DNA of 21,341 nucleotides from Maricaulis sp. (GCA_002694345.1 NZLV01000075.1:1-21341), one strand, 5' to 3'. Positions 1 through 8,686 are shown, counted from the first letter of the stretch. Made by a program: numbers and translations. Notes: generated by a model not told the origin, from the sequence alone.

Positions 1-1
1 C

Positions 2-793
2 CTGGGTGGCCGGGCGGCCTATATCGGCAAGGTCGCAGACGACCAGCTGGGCGATATCTTCCCCCACGACATCCGCGCCATCGGCGTGCATTTCGACACG
101 CCGGCCCTGAAGGACGGCCCGGCCACAGCGCGTTGCCTGATCAATGTGACGCCGGATGCCAGCCGCTCCATGTCGACTTTCCTGGGCGCCGCCGCCCTGG
201 TCACGGAAGAGGACGTGGAAGCCGGTTCGGAGGACCTGAAAGCCGCCGAGATCGTCTATCTGGAAGGCTATCTGTTTGACCGGGAAGAGGCGAAGCGCGC
301 CTATGTTGCCGCGGCCGAGCTGGCCGCCGCCGCCAACCGGAAAACCGCGCTGACCCTGTCTGATGTGTTCTGCGTTGAGCGCCACAAGCCGGCTTTCCGC
401 CATCTGGTCGCTAACCATATCGACATCCTGCTGTCGAATGAGGCCGAACTTCTGGCCCTCTATGACACGGATGATTTCGACACCGCGCTGGCCGCCGTTC
501 GCCAGGATGTGGCCATCGCTGCGGTGACCCGGTCCGAGAAGGGTGCGGTGATCACGGCGGGCGAGGAAACCGTGTCCGTCCCGGCTGCTTCTGTAACGCA
601 ACTTGTTGATACCACAGGGGCGGGCGACCTGTTCGCCGCCGGCTTCCTGCTCGGGATCGCCCAGGGCCGGAGCCTCGAGGAAGCGGGTCGAATGGGGGCA
701 ATTTCGGCCGCTGAAATCATCTCCCACTTCGGTGCGCGTCCGGAAAAGAGCCTCAAATTGCTCTCCGAACAGTCCGGAATTGCCTTTGATTAA
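2..793 (+). CDS. PfkB-family carbohydrate kinase, adenosine-kinase-like (5' end outside window)
   Basis: This reading frame is open from the first bases of the window, so the N-terminal part is missing; about 263 residues are visible. The family transfers phosphate from ATP to a sugar or nucleoside hydroxyl in the cytoplasm. The C-terminal PfkB signature DTTGAGDLFAAGF is intact and includes the GAGD motif with the catalytic aspartate. The NEAEL segment in the middle is also typical of the family. The stretch VTPDASRSMSTFLGA resembles the adenosine kinase branch of the family, so the substrate is probably a nucleoside, but this is inferred from resemblance only. Internal GTG codons, for example at 86, are not the true start because conserved sequence continues in frame to the window edge. 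The gene ends with TAA and is followed by 172 bases before the next start. Confidence 0.88.
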   Translation: MGGRAAYIGKVADDQLGDIFPHDIRAIGVHFDTPALKDGPATARCLINVTPDASRSMSTFLGAAALVTEEDVEAGSEDLKAAEIVYLEGYLFDREEAKRAYVAAAELAAAANRKTALTLSDVFCVERHKPAFRHLVANHIDILLSNEAELLALYDTDDFDTALAAVRQDVAIAAVTRSEKGAVITAGEETVSVPAASVTQLVDTTGAGDLFAAGFLLGIAQGRSLEEAGRMGAISAAEIISHFGARPEKSLKLLSEQSGIAFD

Positions 794-842
794 AGGCCTT
801 CCGGGCATTTGGCTAAAAACTTAACGAAACTACTCCGGCGTT

Positions 843-857
843 TTAACCACAATTCAA
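843..857 (+). promoter_or_regulatory. Possible CtrA-type site upstream of the GGDEF-EAL gene
   Basis: The sequence reads TTAA, seven bases, TCAA, which is 7 of 8 to the CtrA consensus TTAA-N7-TTAA. It lies about 110 bases before the start of the cyclic-di-GMP gene, in a short AT-richer gap. Two further single TTAA half-sites are at 821-824 and 924-927. One mismatch in eight bases is easily reached by chance, so this is a candidate only. Confidence 0.3.
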
Positions 858-965
858 GTGCTTGCTGTCACTGTGCACCCTGAGATCGGGTGAGAAGTAC
901 GTCTCGCTCGGGATTTTTGGTGGTTAAAGCGCGCTCCTTGGGGGGACGCGTGCTCAGGGGTAGAC

Positions 966-3068
966 ATGGCACCCATCCGCAAAGCGGTGTCGCGAGTGAT
1001 GCGTTCCCTGGTGATGAAGTTCACGCTTCTCACCGGCACTCTGATCTTCGCGACCACACTCATGCTGATGACGCTGGAGAATGTTTCCGCCCAGCGTGAA
1101 ACGCGCAACCTGCTGGTTGATCGTTCGCTGGCCTCTTTGCAGGCCACCGCGACGCGACTGGCCGGTGCCGTCTCCGTCAACAATTCCAATTACATCGACC
1201 TGTATGTCGACGAGCTGATTTCCAGCATCGGCGCCAATGAAATGTATGTCCTCAACAATCGTCGGGAAGTGCTGGGCGAGGCCTATTCCGATGATCGGGC
1301 GGAAGGACAGCTGCGCGCCGCCGACCTGGCCGTGATGGCTCTGGGGGCTGGCGATCTGCGCTATTCCCTCAATGAGGGCGTGCTGGAAATGGCCGCGCCG
1401 GTCTATACCGAGGAGCGCCGTCTGGTCGGCATCGTCTATGCCAAGCGCGAACTGGTCGAGCTTGCCTCCTCTCGCAATGCCGCCTTGCGCCGGCAAACCC
1501 TGATTGCCCTGTTTGCGCTCGGGATCTTCCTGCCGCTGGCGGCCCTGATTGTCGGCCGCGCCCTGAAACCGGTGCAAACGCTGACCGATGCTGCCCGTCT
1601 CGCCTCGTCCAAGACGCTGGACATGCGCATCGATGTGAAAACCGGCGACGAGCTGGAAGTCCTGGCGAACGCCTTCAACCGCATGTTTGCGCGCCTGGAC
1701 GGCAATCTGAAGCGGATCCACCGCCTCGCCTATGTCGACATGGTCACCGAACTTCCCAACCGCGAGCGCTTCCGCAAGGAAACCGAGCGTGTGGCCCGCA
1801 AGGCGCTGGAAGATGGCTCCTCAGGGGCTGTGCTTTTCCTCGACCTGGATCGCTTCAAGCGCGTCAATGACAGTCTGGGCATTGGCGAAGGTGACCGCCT
1901 TCTGGAGATGGTCGGCCGCCGGCTGTCCGAGGTGACCCGCGGCTGCGACATGGCCATGGGCATGGAGGAAGCCTCCATGGTGGCGCGTCTGGGTGGCGAT
2001 GAATTCACCGTTCTCCTGCCGTCCATCCAGGACAGTGCCGATGCGGCGCGTGTCGCCAACAAGCTGGTCGACGCCATCCGCCTGCCTTTCGAGATTTCCG
2101 GACACCAGGTCTTCCTGGGCGTGTCCGTCGGGGTTGCCGTCTTCCCGCAGGACGGGGCCGACCCGGAAACCCTGATGCGCCATGCCGACCTGGCCATGGC
2201 CCATGCCAAGCGTGCCGGCGGGTCTGCAGCCCAATTCTTCGAACCGACCATGAACCAGTCCGCCTTTGAGCGCCTGGTGCTGGAAAACGAGCTGCGCGAT
2301 GCGGTCCAGCATGACCAGCTTGTGGTCTTCTATCAGCCCAAAGTGCTGATGAAGGACGGAACTTGCGCCGGCGCTGAAGCCCTGGTCCGCTGGCAACACC
2401 CGACCGCGGGTCTGCTGTCTCCGGGCGCCTTCATCGAGGCCGCCGAGGAATGCGGCCTGATCGGTGAGATCGGTGACTGGGTGCTGCGCAATGCCTGCCG
2501 CCAGGCCGCGGAATGGCGCAAGCAGGGGCTGGAAATCCCGGTCGCTGTCAATGTCTCCGCCATGCAGTTTGAGCGGGACGGGTTCGCAGACTCGGTCCTG
2601 GACGCCCTCGAGGCCGCCAATCTGCCGCCGCACCTGCTGGAACTGGAACTGACCGAATCCATCGCGATGGAAAATCCGGAGCGGGTGATCGAACAGGTGC
2701 AGCCACTGCGTGATCGCGGTGTGAACTTCGCCATCGACGATTTCGGCACCGGCCATTCCTCGCTGTCCTACCTGACCCGCATGCCGTTTGACGTGTTCAA
2801 GATCGACCAGTCCTTCGTTCGCGACATGACGACTGATCCGCACGCCCGCATCGTGGTCGAGACCATCCTGGCGATGGCCAAGTCGCTGAAGCTGGAGACG
2901 GTTGCTGAAGGTGTGGAAACCGCCGAACAGATGCAGATGCTGCGCTCCCAGGGGGCCACTCTGGCCCAGGGCTTCCTGTTCAGCCGCCCGGTTCCGGCCA
3001 GCGATTTCATCGAGTATGCGACCGAATGCCGGAACACGCAGGGCAAGGGCCGCGCCGTCAACGAATAG
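966..3068 (+). CDS. Membrane-anchored GGDEF-EAL protein (cyclic-di-GMP turnover)
   Basis: This 700-residue protein has a transmembrane helix at about 17-37, a periplasmic sensor region to about 176, a second helix at 177-199, a HAMP-like linker to about 250, a GGDEF domain at about 255-420 and an EAL domain at about 435-685. The GGDEF motif is intact at 343-347, which would allow diguanylate cyclase activity. The inhibitory RxxD site that normally precedes it is absent: E and S stand where R and D are expected. The EAL domain keeps EAL at 471-473, N529, DDFGTG at 591-596, K612 and E648, so phosphodiesterase activity is likely. Either domain could dominate, and the GGDEF domain may only bind GTP. 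The start is supported by AGGGG at 957-961. It appears to be transcribed alone; the sensed signal cannot be told from sequence. Confidence 0.9.
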   Translation: MAPIRKAVSRVMRSLVMKFTLLTGTLIFATTLMLMTLENVSAQRETRNLLVDRSLASLQATATRLAGAVSVNNSNYIDLYVDELISSIGANEMYVLNNRREVLGEAYSDDRAEGQLRAADLAVMALGAGDLRYSLNEGVLEMAAPVYTEERRLVGIVYAKRELVELASSRNAALRRQTLIALFALGIFLPLAALIVGRALKPVQTLTDAARLASSKTLDMRIDVKTGDELEVLANAFNRMFARLDGNLKRIHRLAYVDMVTELPNRERFRKETERVARKALEDGSSGAVLFLDLDRFKRVNDSLGIGEGDRLLEMVGRRLSEVTRGCDMAMGMEEASMVARLGGDEFTVLLPSIQDSADAARVANKLVDAIRLPFEISGHQVFLGVSVGVAVFPQDGADPETLMRHADLAMAHAKRAGGSAAQFFEPTMNQSAFERLVLENELRDAVQHDQLVVFYQPKVLMKDGTCAGAEALVRWQHPTAGLLSPGAFIEAAEECGLIGEIGDWVLRNACRQAAEWRKQGLEIPVAVNVSAMQFERDGFADSVLDALEAANLPPHLLELELTESIAMENPERVIEQVQPLRDRGVNFAIDDFGTGHSSLSYLTRMPFDVFKIDQSFVRDMTTDPHARIVVETILAMAKSLKLETVAEGVETAEQMQMLRSQGATLAQGFLFSRPVPASDFIEYATECRNTQGKGRAVNE

Positions 3069-3098
3069 GCGCCCATACCGGCCGGTTTCAGCCAGAGA

Positions 3099-3127
3099 CT
3101 TGATCCGGCCCGCGCACTCGGCCACAT
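3099..3127 (+). promoter_or_regulatory. Possible heat-shock (RpoH-type) promoter before hslV
   Basis: CTTGATC at 3099-3105 and CCACAT at 3122-3127 are 16 bases apart. They loosely resemble the CTTGAA and CCCCAT elements of sigma-32 promoters, and hslV is a classic heat-shock gene. The distance to the start at 3161 fits a short leader. The match is imperfect, particularly at the second element. Confidence 0.25.
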
Positions 3128-3160
3128 GCTGGGGGTATGTTCCCCGTGCGGAGACCCGAG

Positions 3161-3733
3161 ATGACGCAATCCCTGTCCCATGACTATGCCGATGCCACGC
3201 AATGGCGCGGCACCACGATCATCGCGGTCCGCAAGGGCGGCCGCCTTGTGGTCGCCGGGGATGGCCAGGTCTCCATCGGTCCCACCGTGATGAAGGGCAA
3301 TGCCCGCAAGGTCCGCCGTCTGGCCGGCGGTCATGTGATCGCCGGGTTCGCCGGTGCCACGGCCGATGCCTTTGCCCTGTTCGAACGTCTGGAAGCCAAG
3401 CTGGAACAATATCCCGGCCAGCTCGCCCGCGCCTGCGTCGAGCTCGCCAAGGACTGGCGTACCGACCGCTATCTGCGCCGGCTGGAAGCCATGCTGATCG
3501 TGGGCGACAAGACCGAAACCTTCCTGCTCACCGGAGCCGGCGATGTGCTCGAACCGGAAGATGGTGTGGTTGCGGTCGGCTCCGGCGGCAATTACGCCCT
3601 GTCCGCCGCCCGCGCCATTTTCGACTATGAAGACGATCCGGAAGTCATTGCCCGCAAGTCCATGGAAATCGCGGCCCGGATCTGCGTCTACACGAATGAG
3701 AATCTGACGGTGGAAACGCTGGGCGAAGACTAG
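3161..3733 (+). CDS. hslV: ATP-dependent protease peptidase subunit HslV (ClpQ)
   Basis: HslV forms the proteolytic double ring of the cytoplasmic HslVU (ClpQY) protease, which degrades unfolded and regulatory proteins fed in by HslU. The 190-residue product has the N-terminal-nucleophile signature: Gly17-Thr18 followed by TIIAVRK, then AGDGQVSIG and VMKGNARKVRRL. Thr18 should become the catalytic N-terminus after removal of a short propeptide. E. coli HslV has only a Met there, whereas longer leaders are usual in alphaproteobacteria. ATG at 3161 is preferred over ATG 3137 because GGAG lies just before it at 3150-3153. The partner hslU is not adjacent but starts at 5548, beyond four opposing genes. 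The TAG stop shares the palindrome CTAG with the stop of the converging minus-strand gene. Confidence 0.96.
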   Translation: MTQSLSHDYADATQWRGTTIIAVRKGGRLVVAGDGQVSIGPTVMKGNARKVRRLAGGHVIAGFAGATADAFALFERLEAKLEQYPGQLARACVELAKDWRTDRYLRRLEAMLIVGDKTETFLLTGAGDVLEPEDGVVAVGSGGNYALSAARAIFDYEDDPEVIARKSMEIAARICVYTNENLTVETLGED

Positions 3734-3927
3734 CGACGGGCCCGCCGGACCAGTCTGAATGCCAGGACGCCACTGCTGATGAGCGTCATCCCGGCCCAGA
3801 GCCCGAAGATGATCCCGGTGCGCATCGCGGTGTCCGGTTGAAGGACCAAGGGCCAGTACAACAAGGTGACAAGGGCAGACACCGCAGCCAGTACGGCATT
3901 GAAGACGATGGAACGGGGACGGATCAT
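3730..3927 (-). CDS. Small two-helix membrane protein
   Basis: This 65-residue product has two hydrophobic segments, at about 8-28 and 37-57, joined by a short loop, and an arginine-rich C-terminus (RLVRRARR). It is probably an inner-membrane protein with a cytoplasmic basic tail. I do not recognise the family. The start overlaps the end of the upstream regulator gene by the four bases ATGA, a sign of translational coupling, so it should be the last gene of the three-gene cassette that begins at 4863. Its stop overlaps the hslV stop within CTAG. Its function is unknown; a role connected to the membrane protein at 4285-4863 is only suggested by the arrangement. Confidence 0.65.
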   Translation of the reverse strand: MIRPRSIVFNAVLAAVSALVTLLYWPLVLQPDTAMRTGIIFGLWAGMTLISSGVLAFRLVRRARR

Positions 3928-4298
3928 GTTCGGAAGTCCTTGTTCTTGCCGCGCTGCCGGGCGGGCCGGTCAGCGATAAGAGCCAGAAAACGGCGCAGGG
4001 CTTCTGCCTCAGCGGCCAGACGCGCCGCGCCGTCCTCGGTAATGCGCAGCGTGGTTTTCGGACGCTTGCCCTGGAAGCCTTTCTCGATACTGACCAGACC
4101 CGCCTGGTCGAGTTTGGTCAGATGGGTGGAAAGATTGCCCTGGGTCAGGCCCGTCTGATGCATCAACCAGGTGAAGTCGGCGCTTTCAACGGATGACAGG
4201 AGCGCCAGGACGGCGAGTCGGGCAGGCTCGTGGACGAGCTTGTCCAAGGACAGGACGTCCCGGATCTCCGGCAGGATTGACGTCTCAGACCGCTTCAT
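3924..4298 (-). CDS. Winged-helix transcriptional regulator (MarR/ArsR-like)
   Basis: This 124-residue protein is a single-domain DNA-binding regulator. Residues about 15-95 form a winged helix: HEPARLAVLALLSSVESADF is the first helical part, LTQGNLSTHLTKLDQAGLV is the recognition helix region, and the wing follows with RPKTTLRITEDG. It resembles the small winged-helix family that often sits next to multi-pass membrane proteins. The C-terminus is basic (RQRGKNKDFR). The gene overlaps the upstream membrane-protein gene by 14 bases and the downstream small gene by 4, so all three should be co-transcribed. The likely arrangement is autoregulation through the inverted repeat at 4897-4914, but this is inference. 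The ligand, if any, is unknown. Confidence 0.85.
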   Translation of the reverse strand: MKRSETSILPEIRDVLSLDKLVHEPARLAVLALLSSVESADFTWLMHQTGLTQGNLSTHLTKLDQAGLVSIEKGFQGKRPKTTLRITEDGAARLAAEAEALRRFLALIADRPARQRGKNKDFRT

Positions 4299-4863
4299 CC
4301 GTCACCTCGGGAAAGTCTCTGAAGAAACGAACCAGCAGAACAAGACCGGCAACCAGCACGGGCAGGCCGGCCAGGACCAGAAGCCAGCCGGGCTGTTCCA
4401 CACCCGCCCAGCCACCGACAAGTCCGGTTCCGATGGCGAGCAGGCCGTAAACAAGGAACCGCCTCGCGCCAATGATCAAGCCACTGAACAAGCCGGTACC
4501 AACCAGGATGGCCGGAATCGCGACGGCGAGAGTCGTGGATTCACCGGTCGTTCTCAGGAAAAATACGAAGGCCAGTTCGGTGAGGCCGACACCGGCCCCG
4601 AACAGGACCCAGCCGGTCAGGGCGCGCCGGGTCCGGGCCGTTTGTGGCGCACCGAAGCTCGGCGCTGCCAAGCGCGGCTCGACCAGTTTTTTCCGCCCGA
4701 TCGTCCAGAATGGGAAAAGGACGGCCGGAACGAGGGCCCCGAGCACAACCTGGTCAATCAGCCAGAAACATCCGATGAGGGTCAGACCGAACCCCACCAG
4801 CACGTCGAGCCAGCCATCGTCAAAAGAGCGCCGGTAGAGGGCGCGGGTCAGGGGAGTTGTCAT
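4285..4863 (-). CDS. Multi-pass membrane protein, unknown function
   Basis: The 192-residue protein has about five or six hydrophobic segments. Two lie near the N-terminus after a short charged lead (RALYRRSFDDGWLDVLVG), and the rest fill the second half, separated by a basic cytoplasmic loop with KKLVEPRLAAP. It is therefore an inner-membrane protein without recognisable catalytic motifs. ATG at 4863 is chosen because the minus strand carries a near-perfect ribosome binding site, AAGGAGGTGAAC, immediately before it. An in-frame ATG at 4914 would place the start inside a possible operator. It is the first gene of the cassette with the winged-helix regulator and the small membrane protein. This pairing of a regulator with a membrane protein is common, but the role here is not known. 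Confidence 0.78.
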   Translation of the reverse strand: MTTPLTRALYRRSFDDGWLDVLVGFGLTLIGCFWLIDQVVLGALVPAVLFPFWTIGRKKLVEPRLAAPSFGAPQTARTRRALTGWVLFGAGVGLTELAFVFFLRTTGESTTLAVAIPAILVGTGLFSGLIIGARRFLVYGLLAIGTGLVGGWAGVEQPGWLLVLAGLPVLVAGLVLLVRFFRDFPEVTDEAV

Positions 4864-4875
4864 GTTCACCTCCTT
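4864..4875 (-). promoter_or_regulatory. Strong Shine-Dalgarno that fixes the start at 4863
   Basis: On the minus strand the sequence AAGGAGGTGAAC directly precedes ATG. It is nearly the full anti-16S complement and far stronger than the ribosome binding sites of neighbouring genes. It suggests high translation of the cassette once it is transcribed. Confidence 0.8.
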
Positions 4876-4896
4876 GGATGGAGGATCATGTTTGTA

Positions 4897-4914
4897 TTGC
4901 AAACTAAAATGCAA
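4897..4914. promoter_or_regulatory. Inverted repeat, possible operator of the winged-helix cassette
   Basis: TTGCA, eight bases, TGCAA forms a perfect 5-base inverted repeat in an AT-rich segment 34 bases upstream of the cassette's first start codon. The placement suits an operator overlapping a promoter. The arms are short, so the link to the regulator at 3924-4298 is a guess from position. Confidence 0.4.
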
Positions 4915-5048
4915 GACAGACTAAATGACGCAGGGGGTGTCTGTCGTTTTATGCTTTTAAAACAAAGGCTTGGTTGTCAGGGTTTTGGCACCGCGCATCG
5001 GTCTACCCGCCGGGTTTACGGATGCCTGATGGAAAACAGTGCCGACCG

Positions 5049-5468
5049 TCAGCGCGCAAAGATCTGCGCTTCGTCCCGGAAACTCTTGAATTCCAGAGCA
5101 TTGCCGGCCGGGTCGCGGACGAAGAATGTGCCCTGTTCACCGGCCTGTCCCTTGAAGCGGACATAGGGCTCGATGATGAAGTCGGCGCCGGCGGCCTCGA
5201 ATTTGGCTGCCAGGACCTCCCAGTCAGTCCAGTCCAGCAGAAGCCCGAAATGGCGGCAGGGAACCTGTTTCCCATCCACATCGCCGGCCTTCACCGTCGC
5301 GCATTCCTCCGGAGCCAGATGGGCCACGATCTGATGGCCGAACAGGTCGAAATCCACCCAGGCCTCACTGGAGCGGCCTTCCTGACATCCCAGCAGTTCG
5401 CCGTAAAAGCGCCGCGCGGCGGCCAGATCATCTACGGGGAAGGCGAGGTGGAAGCGGGGACGGGTCAT
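5049..5468 (-). CDS. VOC-family protein (glyoxalase / extradiol dioxygenase-like)
   Basis: This 139-residue protein has the vicinal-oxygen-chelate fold: a beta-alpha-beta-beta-beta unit beginning FHLAFPVDDLAAARRFYGEL and a second unit ending RDPAGNALEFKSF. Likely metal ligands are H7, H73 and E126. It closely resembles the single-domain family annotated as predicted dioxygenases of the extradiol type (COG3565, from memory), for which no reaction is firmly established. It is cytoplasmic, since no signal peptide is visible. It is transcribed away from hslU and upstream of the membrane-protein cassette in the same direction, with 185 bases between. The start at 5468 has only AAAGG as a weak ribosome binding site. 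Confidence 0.85.
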   Translation of the reverse strand: MTRPRFHLAFPVDDLAAARRFYGELLGCQEGRSSEAWVDFDLFGHQIVAHLAPEECATVKAGDVDGKQVPCRHFGLLLDWTDWEVLAAKFEAAGADFIIEPYVRFKGQAGEQGTFFVRDPAGNALEFKSFRDEAQIFAR

Positions 5469-5547
5469 GCTTTTATGCCTTTCAGGGCTGGTTTCACGAC
5501 GTCCTCCTCATTACATCAAGACAAACATCAAGCGATCCATTTTCATC

Positions 5548-6855
5548 ATGACCGATTTTACTCCCCGCGAAATTGTTTCCGAACTCGACCGCCACATTGT
5601 CGGTCAGGCTGATGCCAAGAAGGCTGTCGCCATTGCCCTGCGCAATCGCTGGCGCCGGCGGCAGCTGGAGGAAAACCTGGCGGAAGAAGTAACACCGAAA
5701 AACATCCTGATGATCGGACCGACCGGGGTCGGCAAGACCGAGATCTCCCGGCGCTTGGCCAAGCTTGCGGGGGCGCCTTTCATCAAGGTGGAAGCCACGA
5801 AATTCACCGAAGTGGGCTATGTTGGCCGGGATGTGGACCAGATCGCCCGCGACCTGGTCGAGATTGCCATCACCCTTGTGCGAGACAAAAAGCGTGAGGA
5901 AGTGAAGGCCAAGGCGCATTCCGCCGCCGAAAACCGGGTTCTGGAAGCCCTGGTCGGTCCGGGCGCCAGCGAGAGCACGAAGGAAAGCTTCCGCAAACGC
6001 CTGCGCGCCGGGGAGCTGGACGACAAGGATGTCGAGATCCAGCTGTCGGAAAGCGGTTCACCCATGCAGATGCTCGACATTCCCGGCATGCCGTCCGGCG
6101 GCGCGGGCGTGATCAATCTGGGCGACATCTTCGGCAAGGGCTTCCCGAAGAAGACCAAATCCGTACGGATGAAGGTCAAGGACGCCTATGAGCCGCTGAT
6201 TGAGGAAGAGGCGGACAATCTGCTCGATGATGCCCAGATCACGGCTGAAGCGATCAAGCTGGCCGAGAATGACGGCATCGTCTTCCTGGACGAAATCGAC
6301 AAGATCGCCGCCCGCTCGGATGCGCGCGGCGGGGATGTGTCCCGCGAGGGCGTGCAGCGTGACCTACTGCCGCTGATCGAAGGCACGACGGTGGCGACCA
6401 AGCATGGCGCGATCAAGACGGACCATATCCTGTTCATCGCCTCGGGCGCCTTCCATGTCGCCAAGCCCTCGGACATGCTGCCGGAATTGCAAGGCCGCTT
6501 GCCGATCCGGGTCGAGCTGAACGCACTGACGGAAGCCGATTTCATCCGCATCCTCACCGAGCCGGAAGCCAATCTGGTCACCCAGTACACGGCGCTGATG
6601 GCCACTGAAGGCATGACGCTGGATTTCACCGAGGACGCGATCAAAGCCTTGGCCAAACTGGCCGCCGACGTGAATTCAACCGTCGAGAATATCGGCGCCC
6701 GCCGCCTGCAGACAGTGATGGAGAAGCTCGTCGAGGAGATCTCCTACACGGCCTCGGACCGGGCGGGTGAGACTGTGACGATCGACGAGGCCTATGTCGC
6801 CGCCCATGTCGGCGAGCTGGCCAAGAATGCCGATCTGTCGAAATTCATTCTTTAG
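5548..6855 (+). CDS. hslU: ATP-dependent protease ATPase subunit HslU (ClpY)
   Basis: HslU is the AAA+ unfoldase that recognises, unfolds and translocates substrates into HslV. The 435-residue protein is close to the 443 residues of E. coli HslU. It has Walker A GPTGVGKT at 57-64, the pore loop GYVG at 90-93, an inserted I-domain at about 110-230, Walker B IVFLDEI at 244-250, and an arginine-containing sensor region with RRLQTVMEKL. The C-terminus ends DLSKFIL, the tail that docks into HslV. ATG at 5548 is chosen because MTDFTPREIVSELDRHIVGQ matches the family N-terminus; the in-frame upstream codon at 5467 lies in the divergent gap. No clear ribosome binding site precedes it. Unlike the usual hslVU operon, it has its own promoter region (5469-5547). 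Confidence 0.97.
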   Translation: MTDFTPREIVSELDRHIVGQADAKKAVAIALRNRWRRRQLEENLAEEVTPKNILMIGPTGVGKTEISRRLAKLAGAPFIKVEATKFTEVGYVGRDVDQIARDLVEIAITLVRDKKREEVKAKAHSAAENRVLEALVGPGASESTKESFRKRLRAGELDDKDVEIQLSESGSPMQMLDIPGMPSGGAGVINLGDIFGKGFPKKTKSVRMKVKDAYEPLIEEEADNLLDDAQITAEAIKLAENDGIVFLDEIDKIAARSDARGGDVSREGVQRDLLPLIEGTTVATKHGAIKTDHILFIASGAFHVAKPSDMLPELQGRLPIRVELNALTEADFIRILTEPEANLVTQYTALMATEGMTLDFTEDAIKALAKLAADVNSTVENIGARRLQTVMEKLVEEISYTASDRAGETVTIDEAYVAAHVGELAKNADLSKFIL

Positions 6856-7435
6856 GCCGAACTCTAAGCGTGACGTAGTAAGCCCCGCTTCCGCCATGGC
6901 GGATATGGGCTGGCGCGCACCCTGACACCTGCTGACGAAACTCCGGAGACCCTAACCATTCCGGTAGTTTGCGCCGAAGGACCCCGGGTTCGTCCGGGTA
7001 GTCCCACGGATCGGCTTCACGCTCGCGCGCCTTATAGCCCTTGCCAGTAATGACCAACACGGTGCGATAGCCGCTGCAATAAGCCATCGCGATGAAGTGG
7101 CGCAGGGAGGACAAGGCCTGGGCCTGGGTCAGACCATGCAGATCGATGCGCGCATCAATGTCCAGTCGACCCCGGCGCACGCGTTTTTCCGCGCTGCGGT
7201 CATGCGGTACCGACGGATGGTGGATAGCAGCGGCCTGCGGCTTGTGCGGCCGAGGCATACGCGTCCGGATCAACCGGTCATCCTGGACGGGCGGGTCTGG
7301 CCTGACTGTGTCTGCCCGCTTCGGCTCATCCCGCTCCAGATCTTCCATCCGCTCCGGCGATAGCGGTGTGACCGAGCGGGCCACTTTCTTCCAGAGCGCC
7401 TTTTCCTCCGGTCGTATGGTCCGCTTGCGGGCCAT
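6845..7435 (-). CDS. Smr-domain protein
   Basis: This 196-residue protein has a charged, probably unstructured N-terminal half to about residue 90 and a C-terminal Smr domain. The domain shows IDLHGLT (DLHG at 98-101), VLVITGKG (TGKG at 130-133) and HGGSGAYYVTL at 180-190. Smr domains bind nucleic acids, and several members act as endonucleases; the exact role of this stand-alone proteobacterial type is not settled. The gene follows mltA by 6 bases and is probably the last gene of the timA-mltA-smr operon. Its 3' end overlaps the hslU stop by 11 bases in convergent orientation. No gene symbol is given because several Smr paralogues exist. Confidence 0.9.
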   Translation of the reverse strand: MARKRTIRPEEKALWKKVARSVTPLSPERMEDLERDEPKRADTVRPDPPVQDDRLIRTRMPRPHKPQAAAIHHPSVPHDRSAEKRVRRGRLDIDARIDLHGLTQAQALSSLRHFIAMAYCSGYRTVLVITGKGYKAREREADPWDYPDEPGVLRRKLPEWLGSPEFRQQVSGCAPAHIRHGGSGAYYVTLRVRPKE

Positions 7436-7441
7436 GCCAGG

Positions 7442-8686
7442 TCAAACCGGGTCCTGGGCGGCGAAGAGACGCGCAACGACCGTATGCGGCAGCAGGAGCA
7501 CCCACCCGGCATCGCTGCGGGTACTGCCTGCCCGGCGCTCGGCAGTCTCGCCCCAGCCCCAGAAGAAATCGGCACGCAGCGGGCCGGTAATGGCGCCGCC
7601 GGCATCCTGGGTGATCACCAGCCCCGACCAGTCGCCCAGCTCGGGCAGGGCCGAAACCTCCATCCAGACCGGCACCCCATGCGCATGATGCGCCGGATCC
7701 ACGGCAATTGAGGCCATCGGCGTCAGGGCCACGCCTGATGAGCCGTTCGGGCCCAGATCCGGATCGGTCAGGGCCTGACTCTGGAAGAAGACATAGCGCG
7801 GGTTCACCGCAAAGAGTTCTGCCGTCGCTTCGGGGCCGTTTTCATTGAGCCAGGCCTCGATACCGGCCTTGGAGGCCGCATGGGCTTCCAGCTCGCCGCG
7901 CTGGATCAGCTCCCGCCCGATCGAGCGATAGGGCAGACCGTTATGCGCGGCAAAGGCGGCGCGTTCCTGGTGCCCATCGGGAAAGACCAGGCGTCCGGAA
8001 CCCTGGATTTGCAGGAAGAAAACATCGATCGGCCGGCCCCAGGCGAATATCTCGCCGGCGTCTTCAGCCTCGATTTCCGCGCGATCCTTGTAGAGGACAA
8101 GGCGACCATCCTCGACCTCGCCGACGATCCGGCGCCCGGACAGGTCCGGATCGAACAGACCCAGATCCACGGTCACCAGATCATCCGGCCGCCGCCGCAG
8201 GGGCTGGGTGAAGTCACCGCCGGACTGGGTCCGCACTTGCACGAAGGGTTCGTAATACCCGGTCAGGCGGCCGGTCAGAGCAGTTTCGCCCGTCTCCGGA
8301 TCCAATGAGCGGGCACGGGCCGGCGTGAAATGCGTCTCGAAAAAGGTCCGGATCTGAACCGGGTCATCACCCAGAGCATCAGCTGCCAGACAGGCCGGCC
8401 GCCAGTCTTCCACCCGTCCGGCCCAGGGCGCGCGATCGCTCAGCGCATCACTGTCACTTCGGCGGACGATGCGGTCACACGTGCGGCGGAAGGCCCCGAG
8501 GGCCGCGGCCAGGTCAGCCTCGCTCCAACCGGACAGTCCTTCCCAATCAACCGGCAGGAACTCCAGAGCCTGGGGTGTGAAAACCGGTTCGTCGGGCTGG
8601 TCCGGCTCCGGTTCGGAACGCGGTTGGCAGGCGGCCAGAACAAGGGCGGCACAAACCGCCAGGGCGAAATCAGGCCGTTGCAACAC
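7442..8686 (-). CDS. mltA: Membrane-bound lytic murein transglycosylase A (lipoprotein)
   Basis: MltA cleaves peptidoglycan glycan strands with formation of 1,6-anhydromuramic acid and works at the outer membrane. With a GTG start at 8686 the product is 414 residues and begins with a lipoprotein signal: a hydrophobic stretch ending LAAC, with lipidated Cys20 followed by Gln, which predicts outer-membrane sorting. The MltA domain is marked by LTGYYEPFV. The C-terminal 3D domain is marked by VDPAHHAHG, ITQDAGGAITGPLRADFFWG and GWVLLLPH; the aspartate in RADFFWG is the likely catalytic acid. A TTG at 8683 is an alternative start. The open frame continues to 8920, but that part lies over the timA gene and has no lipoprotein signal. 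It overlaps the end of timA by 17 bases. Confidence 0.92.
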   Translation of the reverse strand: MLQRPDFALAVCAALVLAACQPRSEPEPDQPDEPVFTPQALEFLPVDWEGLSGWSEADLAAALGAFRRTCDRIVRRSDSDALSDRAPWAGRVEDWRPACLAADALGDDPVQIRTFFETHFTPARARSLDPETGETALTGRLTGYYEPFVQVRTQSGGDFTQPLRRRPDDLVTVDLGLFDPDLSGRRIVGEVEDGRLVLYKDRAEIEAEDAGEIFAWGRPIDVFFLQIQGSGRLVFPDGHQERAAFAAHNGLPYRSIGRELIQRGELEAHAASKAGIEAWLNENGPEATAELFAVNPRYVFFQSQALTDPDLGPNGSSGVALTPMASIAVDPAHHAHGVPVWMEVSALPELGDWSGLVITQDAGGAITGPLRADFFWGWGETAERRAGSTRSDAGWVLLLPHTVVARLFAAQDPV